A DNA stretch of 64,000 nucleotides from Bacteroidia bacterium (GCA_025454955.1 JALONL010000011.1:62001-126000); one strand, 5' to 3'; shown: positions 1-8,835, numbered from the stretch's first letter. A program made the numbers and translations. Notes: generated from the sequence alone by a model not told the origin.

Positions 1-200
1 CCGTTGAGATTAATGTTGGTCATCGACGTATTTGCGGTGCAATGATTAAATGTGGTGCCGTTGTTTATGTTTGAATTACTGCTCACGGTTGACCCGGTTC
101 CACAGGTGGGATTGGCCAAACCGGCGGGCAGGCATTGGCCCGATAAATTTACCGCAAGCAGTAATAGCCCTGCCAGAAGCAGTAAACGAAGTGAGATCAT
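1..200 (-). CDS. Secreted protein, N-terminal fragment (runs off left edge)
   Basis: The reverse strand opens with ATG at 200 and stays open to the window edge (66 codons). The first 22 residues form a clear Sec signal peptide: MISLRL, a long Leu/Ala core, then a cleavage region NLSGQ. The mature part is Cys-, Asn-, Ser- and Thr-rich (for example GLANPTCGTGSTVSSNSNIN), as in the N-termini of large exported or T9SS-secreted adhesin-like Bacteroidota proteins. No domain can be named because only the start is present. The gene lies downstream of recQ on the same strand but is separated from it by a terminator hairpin, so it is probably its own transcript. Confidence 0.6.
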   Translation of the reverse strand, partial: MISLRLLLLAGLLLLAVNLSGQCLPAGLANPTCGTGSTVSSNSNINNGTTFNHCTANTSMTNINLN

Positions 201-250
201 TGAAAATGGGTCTTAAATATTGTGCAGGGTTCGGAGTTGTACGACAATGC

Positions 251-282
251 AAAAAAAAGGTTTGCTTTCGGGCAAACCTTTT
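251..282 (-). terminator. Intrinsic terminator of recQ
   Basis: An 11-bp perfect stem (255-265 with 272-282, core GGTTTGC/GCAAACC) with a 6-nt loop is followed on the minus strand by a run of eight T. It sits 21 bp beyond the recQ stop codon. Confidence 0.8.
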
Positions 283-303
283 ATGCACAATTAATAACTG
301 CAC

Positions 304-2514
304 TTAGTTGCCGAACTCCGACAGGAATTTTATGCGCACCAGACGGATTTCCTCTTCCGAAAAATCTTCTTCGCCAAGTTCTTTAACGGCTTCGGCAATG
401 GAATCGGATTCTGATTCGCGGAAGTAATCAACGATTTCTTCCTGCTTCTCGCTGTCTATGGTTTGATCGATGTAATAGTTAATGTTTACGCGGGTTCCGG
501 AATGAACAATGCTTTCGATTTCGCAAATTACGTCTTCAATTTTCAGGCCCTTGGCTTCGGCCACATCCACAAGATCGAGCTTGCGGTCGATGCTTTGTAT
601 GATATGTACTTTGAGGCCTGATTTGTTGACGATTGATTTTACCACCAGATCCTGCGGGCGTTCAATTTCATTGTCCTCCACGTATTTGGCGATGAGTTCA
701 ATAAACGGTTTGCCAAATTTGGCGGCTTTGCCCGCGCCCACACCTGTAATGCGCATGAGTTCGTCCATGCAGGTGGGATACTGAATGGCCATTTCTTCGA
801 GCGAAGGCTCCTGGAAAACCACGTAGGGCGGAAGGTTTTTCTGGCGGGCAATGGTGCGGCACAGGTCTTTGAGCATGGCAAAGAGTTGTGTATCGGCACC
901 GCCGCCGTTTTGTTTGCCGCCTGCGGTTACAATATCGTCGTCGTCGGTTTCGGTGTCTTCATACGAATGATCGCGGGAAACCAGTATTTCGTAGGGCTGA
1001 TCGATGTAGGCCTTGCCGGCTTTGGTGAGTTTGAGCAGGCCGTAGCTTTCGATGTCTTTGCTGAGCAGGTTTTCCACCACGGCGGTGCGAATCACGGCAT
1101 TCCACCAGGCTTCGTCTTTGCCTTCTTCCACACCTTTGCCAAATTCTTCGAGTTCGTGGTGCTTGTATGATTTTACGGTGGCGGTGATTATGCCCATAAG
1201 CACCTGTTCCACATGCTTGGCCTTGAACTTTTCTTTTACTGCTTTTACGGTTTCCAGCACCAGGGCCACATCGTCGGTGGCGTTTACCTTGGTTTTGGGA
1301 TGGCGGCAGTTGTCGCACATGCCGTTGCAGTTTTCATCATTATAGTCTTCGCCGAAATAGTGCAGCAGTACTTTGCGGCGGCACATGGATGTTTCGGCGT
1401 AGGCAACCGTTTCGAGCAGGAGTTGTTTTCCAATTTCCTGTTCGGCCACGGGTTTGCCTTTCATGAATTTCTCAAGTTTGAGAATATCGTCGTAGCTGTA
1501 AAACACGAGGCAGTTTCCTTCGCCGCCATCGCGGCCGGCGCGGCCTGTTTCCTGGTAGTAGCCTTCGAGGCTCTTGGGAATATCGTGGTGAATGACGAAG
1601 CGCACATCGGGTTTATCGATACCCATGCCGAAGGCAATGGTGGCCACAATTACGTCGATATCTTCCATGAGGAATTTATCCTGCGTGTTGGCCCGTGTTT
1701 GTGCATCGAGACCGGCGTGGTAGGGAAGCGCCTTGATGCCGTTTACCTTGAGGGTTTCGGCAAGTTCTTCCACTTTTTTGCGGCTCAGGCAATAGATGAT
1801 GCCCGATTTGCCGGGTTGTTTTTTTACGTAGCGGATAATTTCCTTCACCACGTCTTTCTTGGGGCGCACCTCGTAGTAAAGGTTGTTGCGGTTGAAAGAC
1901 GATTTGAAGATATTGGCGCCGGTCATGCCCAGCGTTTTGAGAATGTCCTGCTGTACTTTGGGTGTGGCAGTGGCGGTAAGGGCAATAATGGGCACCTGAC
2001 CAATTTCTTCAATCATGGGGCGGAGGCGGCGGTATTCGGGGCGGAAATCATGGCCCCATTCGGAAATACAGTGAGCCTCGTCTATGGCGAAGAATGAAAT
2101 ACGTATATCGCGCAGGAAACTGATGTTTTCTTCTTTGGTAAGCGATTCGGGTGCCACGTAAAGCAGTTTGGTAATGCCCGAAGTAATGTCTTTGCGCACC
2201 TGTGCTATTTCGGCCTTGGTGAGCGAGGAGTTGAGGAAATGGGCAATGCCTTCTTCGGAGCCGAAGTTGCGGATGGCATCCACCTGATTTTTCATCAAGG
2301 CAATGAGCGGCGAAACAACAATGGCTGTGCCTTCGCTCATTAAAGCGGGTAATTGATAGCAGAGTGATTTGCCACCACCGGTGGGCATAATCACGAATGT
2401 ATCGTTACCATCAAGAATACTATTGATAATCGCTTCCTGCTGCCCTTTGAATTTCGTGAAGCCGAAAAACTTTTGCAAGCATTCGGACAGGGCGGGTGTG
2501 GCTGTTTCGATCAT
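304..2514 (-). CDS. recQ: ATP-dependent DNA helicase RecQ
   Basis: A 736-residue superfamily 2 3'-5' DNA helicase of recombination repair and stalled-fork processing. Visible motifs in order: Walker A PTGGGKS (about 44-50), DEAH box (145-148) followed by the RecQ-typical CISEWGHDFRPEYRRL, motif III LTATAT, motif VI TGRAGRDG, and the zinc-binding cluster MCRRKVLLHYFG...CNGMCDNC (about 380-405). An HRDC domain follows (about 530-610). The last 120 residues form a helical extension like the HTH_40 domain found at the end of many Bacteroidota RecQ proteins. Full length for the phylum. The start is the first ATG, just ahead of the conserved helicase N-terminus. A possible -7 element lies at 2578-2585 (TATCTTTA on the minus strand). 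Monocistronic. Confidence 0.97.
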   Translation of the reverse strand: MIETATPALSECLQKFFGFTKFKGQQEAIINSILDGNDTFVIMPTGGGKSLCYQLPALMSEGTAIVVSPLIALMKNQVDAIRNFGSEEGIAHFLNSSLTKAEIAQVRKDITSGITKLLYVAPESLTKEENISFLRDIRISFFAIDEAHCISEWGHDFRPEYRRLRPMIEEIGQVPIIALTATATPKVQQDILKTLGMTGANIFKSSFNRNNLYYEVRPKKDVVKEIIRYVKKQPGKSGIIYCLSRKKVEELAETLKVNGIKALPYHAGLDAQTRANTQDKFLMEDIDVIVATIAFGMGIDKPDVRFVIHHDIPKSLEGYYQETGRAGRDGGEGNCLVFYSYDDILKLEKFMKGKPVAEQEIGKQLLLETVAYAETSMCRRKVLLHYFGEDYNDENCNGMCDNCRHPKTKVNATDDVALVLETVKAVKEKFKAKHVEQVLMGIITATVKSYKHHELEEFGKGVEEGKDEAWWNAVIRTAVVENLLSKDIESYGLLKLTKAGKAYIDQPYEILVSRDHSYEDTETDDDDIVTAGGKQNGGGADTQLFAMLKDLCRTIARQKNLPPYVVFQEPSLEEMAIQYPTCMDELMRITGVGAGKAAKFGKPFIELIAKYVEDNEIERPQDLVVKSIVNKSGLKVHIIQSIDRKLDLVDVAEAKGLKIEDVICEIESIVHSGTRVNINYYIDQTIDSEKQEEIVDYFRESESDSIAEAVKELGEEDFSEEEIRLVRIKFLSEFGN

Positions 2515-2992
2515 ATTTCGGAGGAATATGGGCTCTTTTAGGCTGGGAAAGACTTGTTTCCTTTCATTTTTGCTACGTAAAGATATAATGAAATTTTTGT
2601 TGCCTCGCCAGTTTTTCGGGGTAATTTTTCCAAAAATCTACGAACGGACAGTATTGCCCGACGAGCAGCTAAGTATTGATGCAGATGGAGAAGGGGCCGC
2701 TTTTGCAGCGATTTAGGGGGAATTATGGGATTAAATTTTGCAAAACAAGGGTTAAAATAAGGCAGGAAAGGGTGTTGAAATAATCTTCGCGGGGGTTAAA
2801 CAGCCTTTGGGGTTGAATTTCCGGTAAATGAGCCGAAAGCTCCATTTATTTTATGGTTCGGGAAATACAGGTATTGCTCTCACACCCAGCGAAATCTCAA
2901 AAGCTGGCTGCCCGCTGCCTTCATTAACCGGTAAAGCAGCATAAGCGTGGAGGCCAGTGCCGCACACCTGACTTATAAATGCACAAAACCTA
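2515..2992. other. Intergenic region without a recognised gene
   Basis: Nearly 480 bp between the divergent recQ and glycosyltransferase starts. Apart from a possible recQ -7 element at 2578-2585 and a small imperfect hairpin near 2827-2850, I see no gene, RNA or repeat. Antisense and forward ORFs here lack a plausible protein signature. Confidence 0.5.
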
Positions 2993-3000
2993 TAAATTTG
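2993..3000 (+). promoter_or_regulatory. Promoter -7 element of the glycosyltransferase gene
   Basis: TAAATTTG matches the Bacteroidota -7 consensus TAnnTTTG exactly, 18 bp ahead of the ATG at 3019. It excludes in-frame upstream starts for that gene. No clear -33 TTG is visible. Confidence 0.6.
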
Positions 3001-3018
3001 AACCGAACCCGCACCCTG

Positions 3019-3747
3019 ATGAAAACAGCCGCCATTGTTCCCGCCTACAACGAATCGCAAAGCATTGCTGCGGTGGTAAACGGGCTGAAAGCGGCGGCGG
3101 CGCAGGCAGGAATCGACCTTACGGTGGTGGTGGTAAACGACTGTTCGAAAGACAATACCGGAGCCATTATTGATATGTTGCCCTGCGTGGCGCTGCATTT
3201 GCCCGTCAATCTGGGCATTGGCGGGGCGGTGCAAACGGGTTTCAGGTATGCCCTCGAAAATGGTTTTGAAGCTGCGGTGCAGGTTGACGGCGACGGGCAG
3301 CACCCGGCCGAAGCAGTGCCGCTTTTGCTCCGCGAATTGCAGAATGGCAACGGCGATGTGGTGATTGGCTCGCGGTTTATTACCGGGCAGGGCTTTCAGT
3401 CGTCGTTTGTGCGCAGGCTGGGCATACGCTGGTTCAGCAGACTTAATTTTTTGCTCACCGGCCTGCGGGTGGCCGATACCACTTCGGGACTGCGCATGTT
3501 TAACCGGCGCGCACTGGAACTGGTTTGCCACTGGTATCCCGACGAATATCCCGAACCTGAAATTCTGGTGCAATTTGCCCGCGCAGGTTTGCGGGTAAAG
3601 GAAATTCCGGTGCAAATGCGCGAGCGGCAGGGTGGTACTTCGTCTATCGACAGTGTGCGGGCTGTATATTATATGTGGAAGGTTACCCTTTCCATTATCT
3701 TCACCCGGCTGCGAAGAATTGATTTTAAACACACAATAAATAAATAA
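3019..3747 (+). CDS. Glycosyltransferase family 2, dolichol-phosphate-mannose-synthase type
   Basis: A 242-residue GT-A fold enzyme that probably moves a sugar from a nucleotide donor to a polyprenyl phosphate or glycan acceptor at the inner membrane face. Seen: VPAYNES near the N-terminus, a VVVNDCSKDNT donor-binding strand, NLGIGGAVQTGFRYA, the metal-binding VDGDGQH, and the acceptor-region DTTSGLRMFNR. This order is typical of the DPM1/GtrB-like branch of GT2. There are no transmembrane helices, so it would be peripheral. The start at 3019 is chosen because the promoter -7 box ends at 3000 and because MKTAAIVPAYNES is the normal N-terminus. It stands alone, so the substrate cannot be inferred from context. 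Confidence 0.9.
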   Translation: MKTAAIVPAYNESQSIAAVVNGLKAAAAQAGIDLTVVVVNDCSKDNTGAIIDMLPCVALHLPVNLGIGGAVQTGFRYALENGFEAAVQVDGDGQHPAEAVPLLLRELQNGNGDVVIGSRFITGQGFQSSFVRRLGIRWFSRLNFLLTGLRVADTTSGLRMFNRRALELVCHWYPDEYPEPEILVQFARAGLRVKEIPVQMRERQGGTSSIDSVRAVYYMWKVTLSIIFTRLRRIDFKHTINK

Positions 3748-3887
3748 TCGTTCCCGTTTTATTGCTGCTTTTGTGTTCCGGTAATTTATCCGGCTAATCT
3801 TCAACCATCCCTTCATTCATTTCCTTGAAACTATAACGTACAGTTTCGGATGAATTAATGTGTAATCTTTAACCTCTTTGCTCCGGT

Positions 3888-4604
3888 ATGAAATACGCTG
3901 TTGTTCTTGGCATACTTTGCGCTGCCCCGCTGTATGCACAAACAGAAAAAAAATTCTTCCCCAATTGGGGAGTAAATTTTCAGATCAATTCAAACTCGGT
4001 AACATATACCAACGAACGATTTCCCGAGAGTGGTAAACTTCAGAGTTCCTCTTTTCTTTCTCCGGGCATTGGTGCCTTTGTGGTGCCATATTCCAATAAC
4101 CGGATGAATATTATTGTAAATACCGGTTATCAGAAAAGAGGAAGTGCCGACTTTATTTATGTACCGCCGGTTGATTTATCAAATACTATTGTGGATGCCG
4201 ACGAACGCTTTCAAACACTGAACAGCGATATACAACTACGTTTTCAATTCAACCGTCCGCGGATAAATCCCTATTTAGGACTTGGAGGCGGGATTAACTA
4301 TGTTTTTAAACGACAAAACGGATTAGGCAATCGTATCAGTCAAGATGATATAGTTACTTTACCGGGCATACCGATAGTTCCGGCGACGGGCTATCGTTAT
4401 TTCACTTCAAAATTTGTGGCTTCGGCGGGTATCAATGTCAATCATCTTCTTGAATTCGATTTAAGCGTGAATATCGATCAGCAGGCGGTACTGGCCAACG
4501 AATCGGTAAGAATGTGGTTGTGGACAAATTCGCTTACCATCCGTCTTAACATTCCCGAACTTATGAGGCTTGAAAAAGCTAAAAAATCTTCTGCCGGGCG
4601 ATAA
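3888..4604 (+). CDS. Outer-membrane beta-barrel protein (porin-like)
   Basis: A 238-residue exported protein. Residues 1-18 are a signal peptide ending in LYAQ; the rest alternates short amphipathic strands with aromatic girdle residues (for example YLGLGGGINYVFKR and WTNSLTIRLNIPEL), as in the OMP_b-brl_2 family of small Bacteroidota barrels. The internal Gly-rich strand and the terminal strand fit an 8-10-stranded barrel. Function is unknown; members are usually annotated as porin family. It is monocistronic and ends in an intrinsic terminator. No good TAnnTTTG box was found in the 140 bp upstream. Confidence 0.75.
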   Translation: MKYAVVLGILCAAPLYAQTEKKFFPNWGVNFQINSNSVTYTNERFPESGKLQSSSFLSPGIGAFVVPYSNNRMNIIVNTGYQKRGSADFIYVPPVDLSNTIVDADERFQTLNSDIQLRFQFNRPRINPYLGLGGGINYVFKRQNGLGNRISQDDIVTLPGIPIVPATGYRYFTSKFVASAGINVNHLLEFDLSVNIDQQAVLANESVRMWLWTNSLTIRLNIPELMRLEKAKKSSAGR

Positions 4605-4617
4605 TCAGTTTAAGTAC

Positions 4618-4661
4618 CAAAATAAGAGGTAATCTGCGAAAGCGGGTTGCCTCTTATTTTT
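4618..4661 (+). terminator. Intrinsic terminator after the barrel gene
   Basis: AAATAAGAGG pairs with CCTCTTATTT across an 18-nt interior/loop region and is followed by T residues, 15 bp after the stop codon. Confidence 0.7.
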
Positions 4662-4780
4662 GAGTATCCGGCAGGTATAAACCAAACATCGCACATACAT
4701 CAAAAACTGATTGAACTCATTTTCCCGGAAAAGCACAAGCATACCCATGCCCGGATAAAATAAGGCATGGATGAAAAAAC

Positions 4781-4788
4781 TATATTTG
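4781..4788 (+). promoter_or_regulatory. Promoter -7 element of the heme-lipoprotein/DUF5777 operon
   Basis: TATATTTG is a perfect TAnnTTTG box ending 17 bp before the ATG at 4806. An in-frame ATG at 4767 lies upstream of it and so cannot be the transcript's start codon. Confidence 0.7.
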
Positions 4789-4805
4789 CATATATCCATA
4801 ACCAC

Positions 4806-5171
4806 ATGAAAACCACGCTTGCCTGCATTGCTTTTGCCGCCCTGGCACTGGCAATAGGTTGCAAACACGAGCCTGTTCTTCCCGAACGGCAAGTGAGTTT
4901 CGCCACCGAAATTCTGCCCATTATTCAAAATTCCTGCCAGCATTCCGGCTGTCACGGTACCCAAAACACATCGGAGTTTACCCTTCTCGATTATAACGAT
5001 GTAATGAACAACGGCGATGTAAAACCGGGCGATGCCGGAGACAGCAAAATATACAAAGCCGTAACCGGACAGGGCGAAGACCTCATGCCGCTGGCTCCCT
5101 ACCCTGCCCTTTCAAAACGTCAAACCACCCTGCTTCTCGTATGGATTGAGCAGGGCGCCAAAAACAACTGA
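4806..5171 (+). CDS. Lipoprotein with a c-type heme motif (CX4CH)
   Basis: A 121-residue lipoprotein: signal peptide with lipobox LAIGC (lipidated Cys19), then a small cytochrome-c-like domain. The heme site reads CQHSGCH (Cys44, Cys49, His50), a CX4CH spacing instead of CXXCH, and a likely distal Met is in LMPLAP (Met94). This resembles small anaerobic-type heme-binding domains found in many Bacteroidota lipoproteins. The start at 4806 was chosen because it gives a proper signal peptide and lies downstream of the promoter. The next gene, also a heme lipoprotein, starts 2 bp after the stop, and a DUF5777 barrel follows, so the three probably form one envelope redox module. Whether heme is really attached is inferred. 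Confidence 0.75.
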   Translation: MKTTLACIAFAALALAIGCKHEPVLPERQVSFATEILPIIQNSCQHSGCHGTQNTSEFTLLDYNDVMNNGDVKPGDAGDSKIYKAVTGQGEDLMPLAPYPALSKRQTTLLLVWIEQGAKNN

Positions 5172-5173
5172 GT

Positions 5174-5548
5174 ATGAAAAAAATTGTGTTTGTGGCTTTT
5201 GCCGCAGTTCTCACCTTTACGGGCTGCTACTACGACAACATGGAAGAGTTGTACCCGGCGCTCATCATCAACAACAACTGCGACAGCACCATTACGCCCA
5301 CTTACAGCGGCCAGATCAGGGAAATAATCAACAATAACTGTGTATCGTGCCATAATCCGGCCTCTGGCAATGCTTACGTGCTCGATAACCATCAGGGATT
5401 GTTTGCTGTGGCTACATCGGGGCAATTAGTTGGTGCTGTGTATCAACGTCCGGGTTTTCAGGCAATGCCGCCTTCCGGCGCTCCGCTCGACGATTGCCAG
5501 AAGGCTTTAATCCGCAAATGGGTTGAAGCCGGTGCTCCCAACAATTAA
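5174..5548 (+). CDS. Lipoprotein with a CXXCH c-type heme domain
   Basis: A 124-residue lipoprotein: lipobox FTGC (Cys18), then a short cytochrome c domain with the canonical heme site CVSCH (Cys56, Cys59, His60) and a probable axial Met in AMPPSGAPL (Met98). The C-terminal RKWVEAGAPNN closely matches the end of the preceding protein (VWIEQGAKNN), so the two are diverged paralogues. It lies between the CX4CH lipoprotein (2 bp gap) and the DUF5777 barrel (24 bp gap). The likely role is electron transfer at the periplasm or outer membrane; partners are unknown. Additional Cys residues (36, 108) could form a disulfide. Confidence 0.82.
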   Translation: MKKIVFVAFAAVLTFTGCYYDNMEELYPALIINNNCDSTITPTYSGQIREIINNNCVSCHNPASGNAYVLDNHQGLFAVATSGQLVGAVYQRPGFQAMPPSGAPLDDCQKALIRKWVEAGAPNN

Positions 5549-5572
5549 TTTCACTCCACCACTCCATTCACG

Positions 5573-6508
5573 ATGAAACACTTTATACTCACCGGCATTA
5601 CGTTGTTGTTTTGCCTTTTCGGCCACGCGCAGGTCGATTCCATGCAGTTAATGATGGATCAGATGGCGGCCGAAGAAGCAAAGTCGGCAGCGCCCGATTA
5701 TGTGCGGGCCACATTTAAAACCACCCGCGTAATTAATTTCCCCTCGTGCGAAACCATCGGCAAAAAAATGCTCGACTTTCGCATCAACCACCGCTTCGGC
5801 GAACTTAATACGGGCGTGAAAAATGCCTTCGGTCTCGATGGCCCGGCCGGTATTCGTCTTGGCCTCGACTACGGCGTTACCGACTGGATGACCGTGGGCA
5901 TTGGCCGCAGTTCGTTTGAAAAACTCATTGACGGTGCGGTAAAAGTGCGTGTGCTGCGTCAGACCACCGACGGAAAAATGCCGCTGTCTGTGACTTATCA
6001 GGGCACCATGAATTACACCGTGCAGGACGACCCCAACCGCAATGCCACGGGCGTTGACCGCTACCAGTATGCCACTTCGCGCATGTCGTACTCCAACTCG
6101 CTTACACTCTCGCGCAAATTCAGCGAAAACTTCTCTCTTCAGATCAACGCTTTCCACGTACATTATAACCTTGTGGAACGCGCCAGCGACAAGAACGACA
6201 TGATTGCCGTGGGCATTTCGGGCCGCTACAAACTTACCAAGCGGCTGGCCCTCACCTTCGAGTATGCCCGCCGCGTAAACAAATACACCGAACGTTTCGA
6301 CGATTTCTACGACCCCATGGGCATCGGCATCGACATCGAAACCGGCGGACACGTATTCCAGTTGCACTTCACCAATGCGTATGGCGTAAACGAAGCGCAG
6401 TTTGTGCCTTACACCCGTGCCAATCCGTTTGATGGCGGCATACGTTTCGGCTTTAACATTTCGCGTGTGTTTACCACCGGACACCACGGCGAGGGCTCTA
6501 CCTGGTAA
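5573..6508 (+). CDS. DUF5777-family outer-membrane beta-barrel protein
   Basis: A 311-residue exported barrel. The signal peptide ends at about residue 20 (LFGHAQ). The conserved block RVINFPSCETIGKK, LDFRINHRFG and GIRLGLDYGVTDWMTVGIGR is characteristic of DUF5777 barrels, in which a predicted N-terminal strand set opens after the FKTTRVIN segment. The rest alternates strands, ending GIRFGFNISRVF. Family members commonly sit next to heme-c lipoproteins or YceI-type proteins, as here. That suggests, but does not show, a conduit or scaffold for envelope redox proteins or isoprenoid/quinone-related cargo. It ends the three-gene operon and is followed by a terminator. Confidence 0.85.
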   Translation: MKHFILTGITLLFCLFGHAQVDSMQLMMDQMAAEEAKSAAPDYVRATFKTTRVINFPSCETIGKKMLDFRINHRFGELNTGVKNAFGLDGPAGIRLGLDYGVTDWMTVGIGRSSFEKLIDGAVKVRVLRQTTDGKMPLSVTYQGTMNYTVQDDPNRNATGVDRYQYATSRMSYSNSLTLSRKFSENFSLQINAFHVHYNLVERASDKNDMIAVGISGRYKLTKRLALTFEYARRVNKYTERFDDFYDPMGIGIDIETGGHVFQLHFTNAYGVNEAQFVPYTRANPFDGGIRFGFNISRVFTTGHHGEGSTW

Positions 6509-6531
6509 AATTTTGTTTTGGTTAACTCTTC

Positions 6532-6566
6532 AAACGCCGCCACGGGAAACCGTTGCGGCGTTTTGA
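6532..6566 (+). terminator. Intrinsic terminator of the heme/DUF5777 operon
   Basis: A 9-bp perfect stem AAACGCCGC (6532-6540) / GCGGCGTTT (6555-6563) followed by T; 24 bp after the DUF5777 stop. It also lies just beyond the stop of the convergent Nudix gene. Confidence 0.8.
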
Positions 6567-6580
6567 CTTTACCGCATTCA

Positions 6581-7015
6581 TCAGCCGCGAAGCAACGCGG
6601 CCACCTGCTGGTCGATGGGATAGGTAAATATGTCGGGCGTGAGTTCGCTGCGTTTTATCCAGCGGAAAGTCTGTTCGCCATCAGTATGAGCGGTAAATTC
6701 AAAACGTGTTTGCACCACTGCTATGCTTTCGGGCGAGGGAAGCGACACGAGGTAATATACAGAAACAAGTTGATCGTCGGGACTGAAAGCCGAGGCCACG
6801 AAAAAATCAGTAGTGTAAAAATGTGTAACCGATGCGGGCTCCTGGTTAAGTTCTTCGCGGCATTCGCGGCGCACGGTTTCTTCGAGTCCTTCGCCCCACT
6901 CGTGACCGCCGCCGGGAAATTTGGTCATGTACTTATTCATGCGGAGTTCGTCGGTCACCAGCACATTTCCTTCGTGTTCGATAATGGCGTAGGCGCGGAG
7001 GTTGATGCGTTTCAT
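6581..7015 (-). CDS. Nudix hydrolase
   Basis: A 144-residue Nudix-fold pyrophosphohydrolase. The Nudix box runs from Gly36 to about Gln58: GX5E then X7, then RECREEL, with the usual Gly near the end replaced by Asn. The catalytic REXXEE core is intact. Flanking strands (NLRAYAIIEHEGNVLVTDEL before, SVYYLVSLPS after) are those of MutT/ADP-ribose pyrophosphatase-like members. The substrate, probably an NDP-X compound, cannot be read from sequence. It lies 10 bp downstream of the M14 carboxypeptidase gene and is likely co-transcribed with it. Confidence 0.9.
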   Translation of the reverse strand: MKRINLRAYAIIEHEGNVLVTDELRMNKYMTKFPGGGHEWGEGLEETVRRECREELNQEPASVTHFYTTDFFVASAFSPDDQLVSVYYLVSLPSPESIAVVQTRFEFTAHTDGEQTFRWIKRSELTPDIFTYPIDQQVAALLRG

Positions 7016-7025
7016 AAAGCGAAAA

Positions 7026-8771
7026 TCAGTTTTTCACGGGCATGGGCGCAGGTTGCAGCACACGTAGCACGGGATAAAGGTTATGTGTTTTCTCTTTATA
7101 AACAGAGCGTTGGTAGATAAAGTTCAGTTGCGCCCAATGATCGGCAGCAAATTTCGGATCGCGGGCACGTTCGGCTTCCAGTTCGGCTTTCAGCTTAGGA
7201 TCGGCGGCCAGCATTTCGGCGGCTTTTTCTTCGAAAATATAATCGCTGAACCCTTCTTTCTGCTGCAAAATTCCGTCGAAGAAATTCCACGCAAAAAAGC
7301 TGTCGCCGCCTTGGGGTTCGAGCGTTTCCACGATGTAGCGATTAGTTGCCTGGTTGCACACAATGAGCCAGTCGCCGGCATTTACGGGTATTTGCTGCAT
7401 CACGCGCCTTACCTGCGTGCCGTAGTGCATGTAATGCGATTCGTAAGGATTTTTCACCGTTTGTAGTGAACTGATGTAATATGTTTCGGCCGTAATTACC
7501 GTATCGCGCAGCAATTGTTTCATGGCCACACCGTTTAGCTGGAGGCGCATAATTACGTCTTTGTACTGCTGCGGCACCATGTAGGCGTAAGGCTTTTCCA
7601 CCTGCGTTTTGGCGCGGTAGGAATTGTAGTACGGAATTTCTTTGGTGTAGGGGGCCGAGCGGTCGTAATACAAACGCGGCTGGCCGGTAATGGTGCTTGT
7701 TTTGTGGCGGGCTTCGTAACCCATGAAGAGGATGTTTGTAAACGACGTGGTATCCAGTTCCCAGCTCAGTGTAAAGGTGGTTTGTGTTTTAACTTCTTCG
7801 TTGGCTTTTAACCGTGCCGATTTAATTTTTTCGCCATGTTGTTTCATCATGTCCACAAAACACACCAGCAAATCGTAGGTGGCCCACACGCGGTCGTTGT
7901 AGGGTTTCCACATGTGTGTTTCGGTGACAAAGCCAATGGTGTTGAACAAAGCCGCGTAGCCGGTTGAGTAGCGTGGTGTTTCGAGAAAGCCTGCAATGCC
8001 GGTTTCGGGTGTTTCGCCGCGCGTGTCCACATACGGACACATGGGCCAGCCTTTGGTTTTCATGCCGGTGTAAAGGCCGGGCAAGAGTGTTTCGGTCATG
8101 AGTTTCGACGGCAGCGGATGGAGTTTGTCTTTTTGTGTGGCAATGAGTGTCATGGTGTGCTGGTAATCGGCACCGTTTGATACGTGCGTGTCCACAAATA
8201 CATCGGGCTGGAGGAGTTGGAAAATGCGCTGGAGATTTTGGGTAACCTGCGCATCGGTTTTCACGAAATCGCGGTTGAGATCGAGGTTGAGCGAGTTGCC
8301 GCGGAAGCCGTATTCTTCGGGGCCGTTCTGGTTGGCGCGGCTGGTGCCGCTTCGGTTAAGTGCGCCGTCCACATTAAACACAGGCACTATGGCAATAAGC
8401 AAATTATCAGGCAAAGCACCGGGCTTTTGCAGCGTGTTTACCAGTTCGAGCGAAGCATCCACACCGTCGGGCTCGCCAGGGTGAATGGCGTTTATGATAA
8501 ACAGCACAGGCATTTTCTTTGCCTGACTTTGTGCGGTAAATAAATTGCTGCACCCGTTTTTGGTAAGCAGGTAGAGATACAACGTTTCTCCGCCATCGGC
8601 CTTGCCAATATCGAAAAGCGAACCATCATCCGAAGCACTGTCGAGCAGACGGAACTGGCGGGTTACTTCGGAATACGGAGGTGTTTGCGTATATACTTTA
8701 CGCGTGCTTTGCTGCGCCTGGCCTGCAACCGAAATCAGAATCAGCAGCAGGAAGAGAAAACGTTTTTTCAT
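7026..8771 (-). CDS. Secreted M14-family zinc carboxypeptidase
   Basis: A 581-residue exported peptidase. The signal peptide MKKRFLFLLLILISVAGQAQ decides the start; an upstream in-frame ATG at 8888 would bury it. Zinc ligands are His97 and Glu100 in HPGEPDG and His196 in DTHVSNG. The substrate-binding NRDF (about 166-169) and the catalytic Glu284 in FVTETHMWKP are present, so the active site looks complete. The roughly 250-residue C-terminal part is a non-catalytic accessory region. It is expected to trim C-terminal residues from peptides in the periplasm or outside the cell. The Nudix gene follows 10 bp downstream. Confidence 0.92.
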   Translation of the reverse strand: MKKRFLFLLLILISVAGQAQQSTRKVYTQTPPYSEVTRQFRLLDSASDDGSLFDIGKADGGETLYLYLLTKNGCSNLFTAQSQAKKMPVLFIINAIHPGEPDGVDASLELVNTLQKPGALPDNLLIAIVPVFNVDGALNRSGTSRANQNGPEEYGFRGNSLNLDLNRDFVKTDAQVTQNLQRIFQLLQPDVFVDTHVSNGADYQHTMTLIATQKDKLHPLPSKLMTETLLPGLYTGMKTKGWPMCPYVDTRGETPETGIAGFLETPRYSTGYAALFNTIGFVTETHMWKPYNDRVWATYDLLVCFVDMMKQHGEKIKSARLKANEEVKTQTTFTLSWELDTTSFTNILFMGYEARHKTSTITGQPRLYYDRSAPYTKEIPYYNSYRAKTQVEKPYAYMVPQQYKDVIMRLQLNGVAMKQLLRDTVITAETYYISSLQTVKNPYESHYMHYGTQVRRVMQQIPVNAGDWLIVCNQATNRYIVETLEPQGGDSFFAWNFFDGILQQKEGFSDYIFEEKAAEMLAADPKLKAELEAERARDPKFAADHWAQLNFIYQRSVYKEKTHNLYPVLRVLQPAPMPVKN

Positions 8772-8835
8772 AGCGACTGTAAAGATGAGAAAAACCAACT
8801 GTCTCAGAGTCAAAGCAAACCGCTTTATTCGTTTT

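Noticed and set aside
1213..2097. 294-residue forward ORF antisense to recQ
   Set aside because: Runs through the RecQ helicase core on the opposite strand, has a Phe/Val/Gly-heavy composition typical of a mirrored codon bias, and lacks a start signal.
2851..3816. 321-residue reverse ORF over the glycosyltransferase gene
   Set aside because: It covers a gene with clear GT2 motifs and a promoter; the reverse product has no domain pattern.
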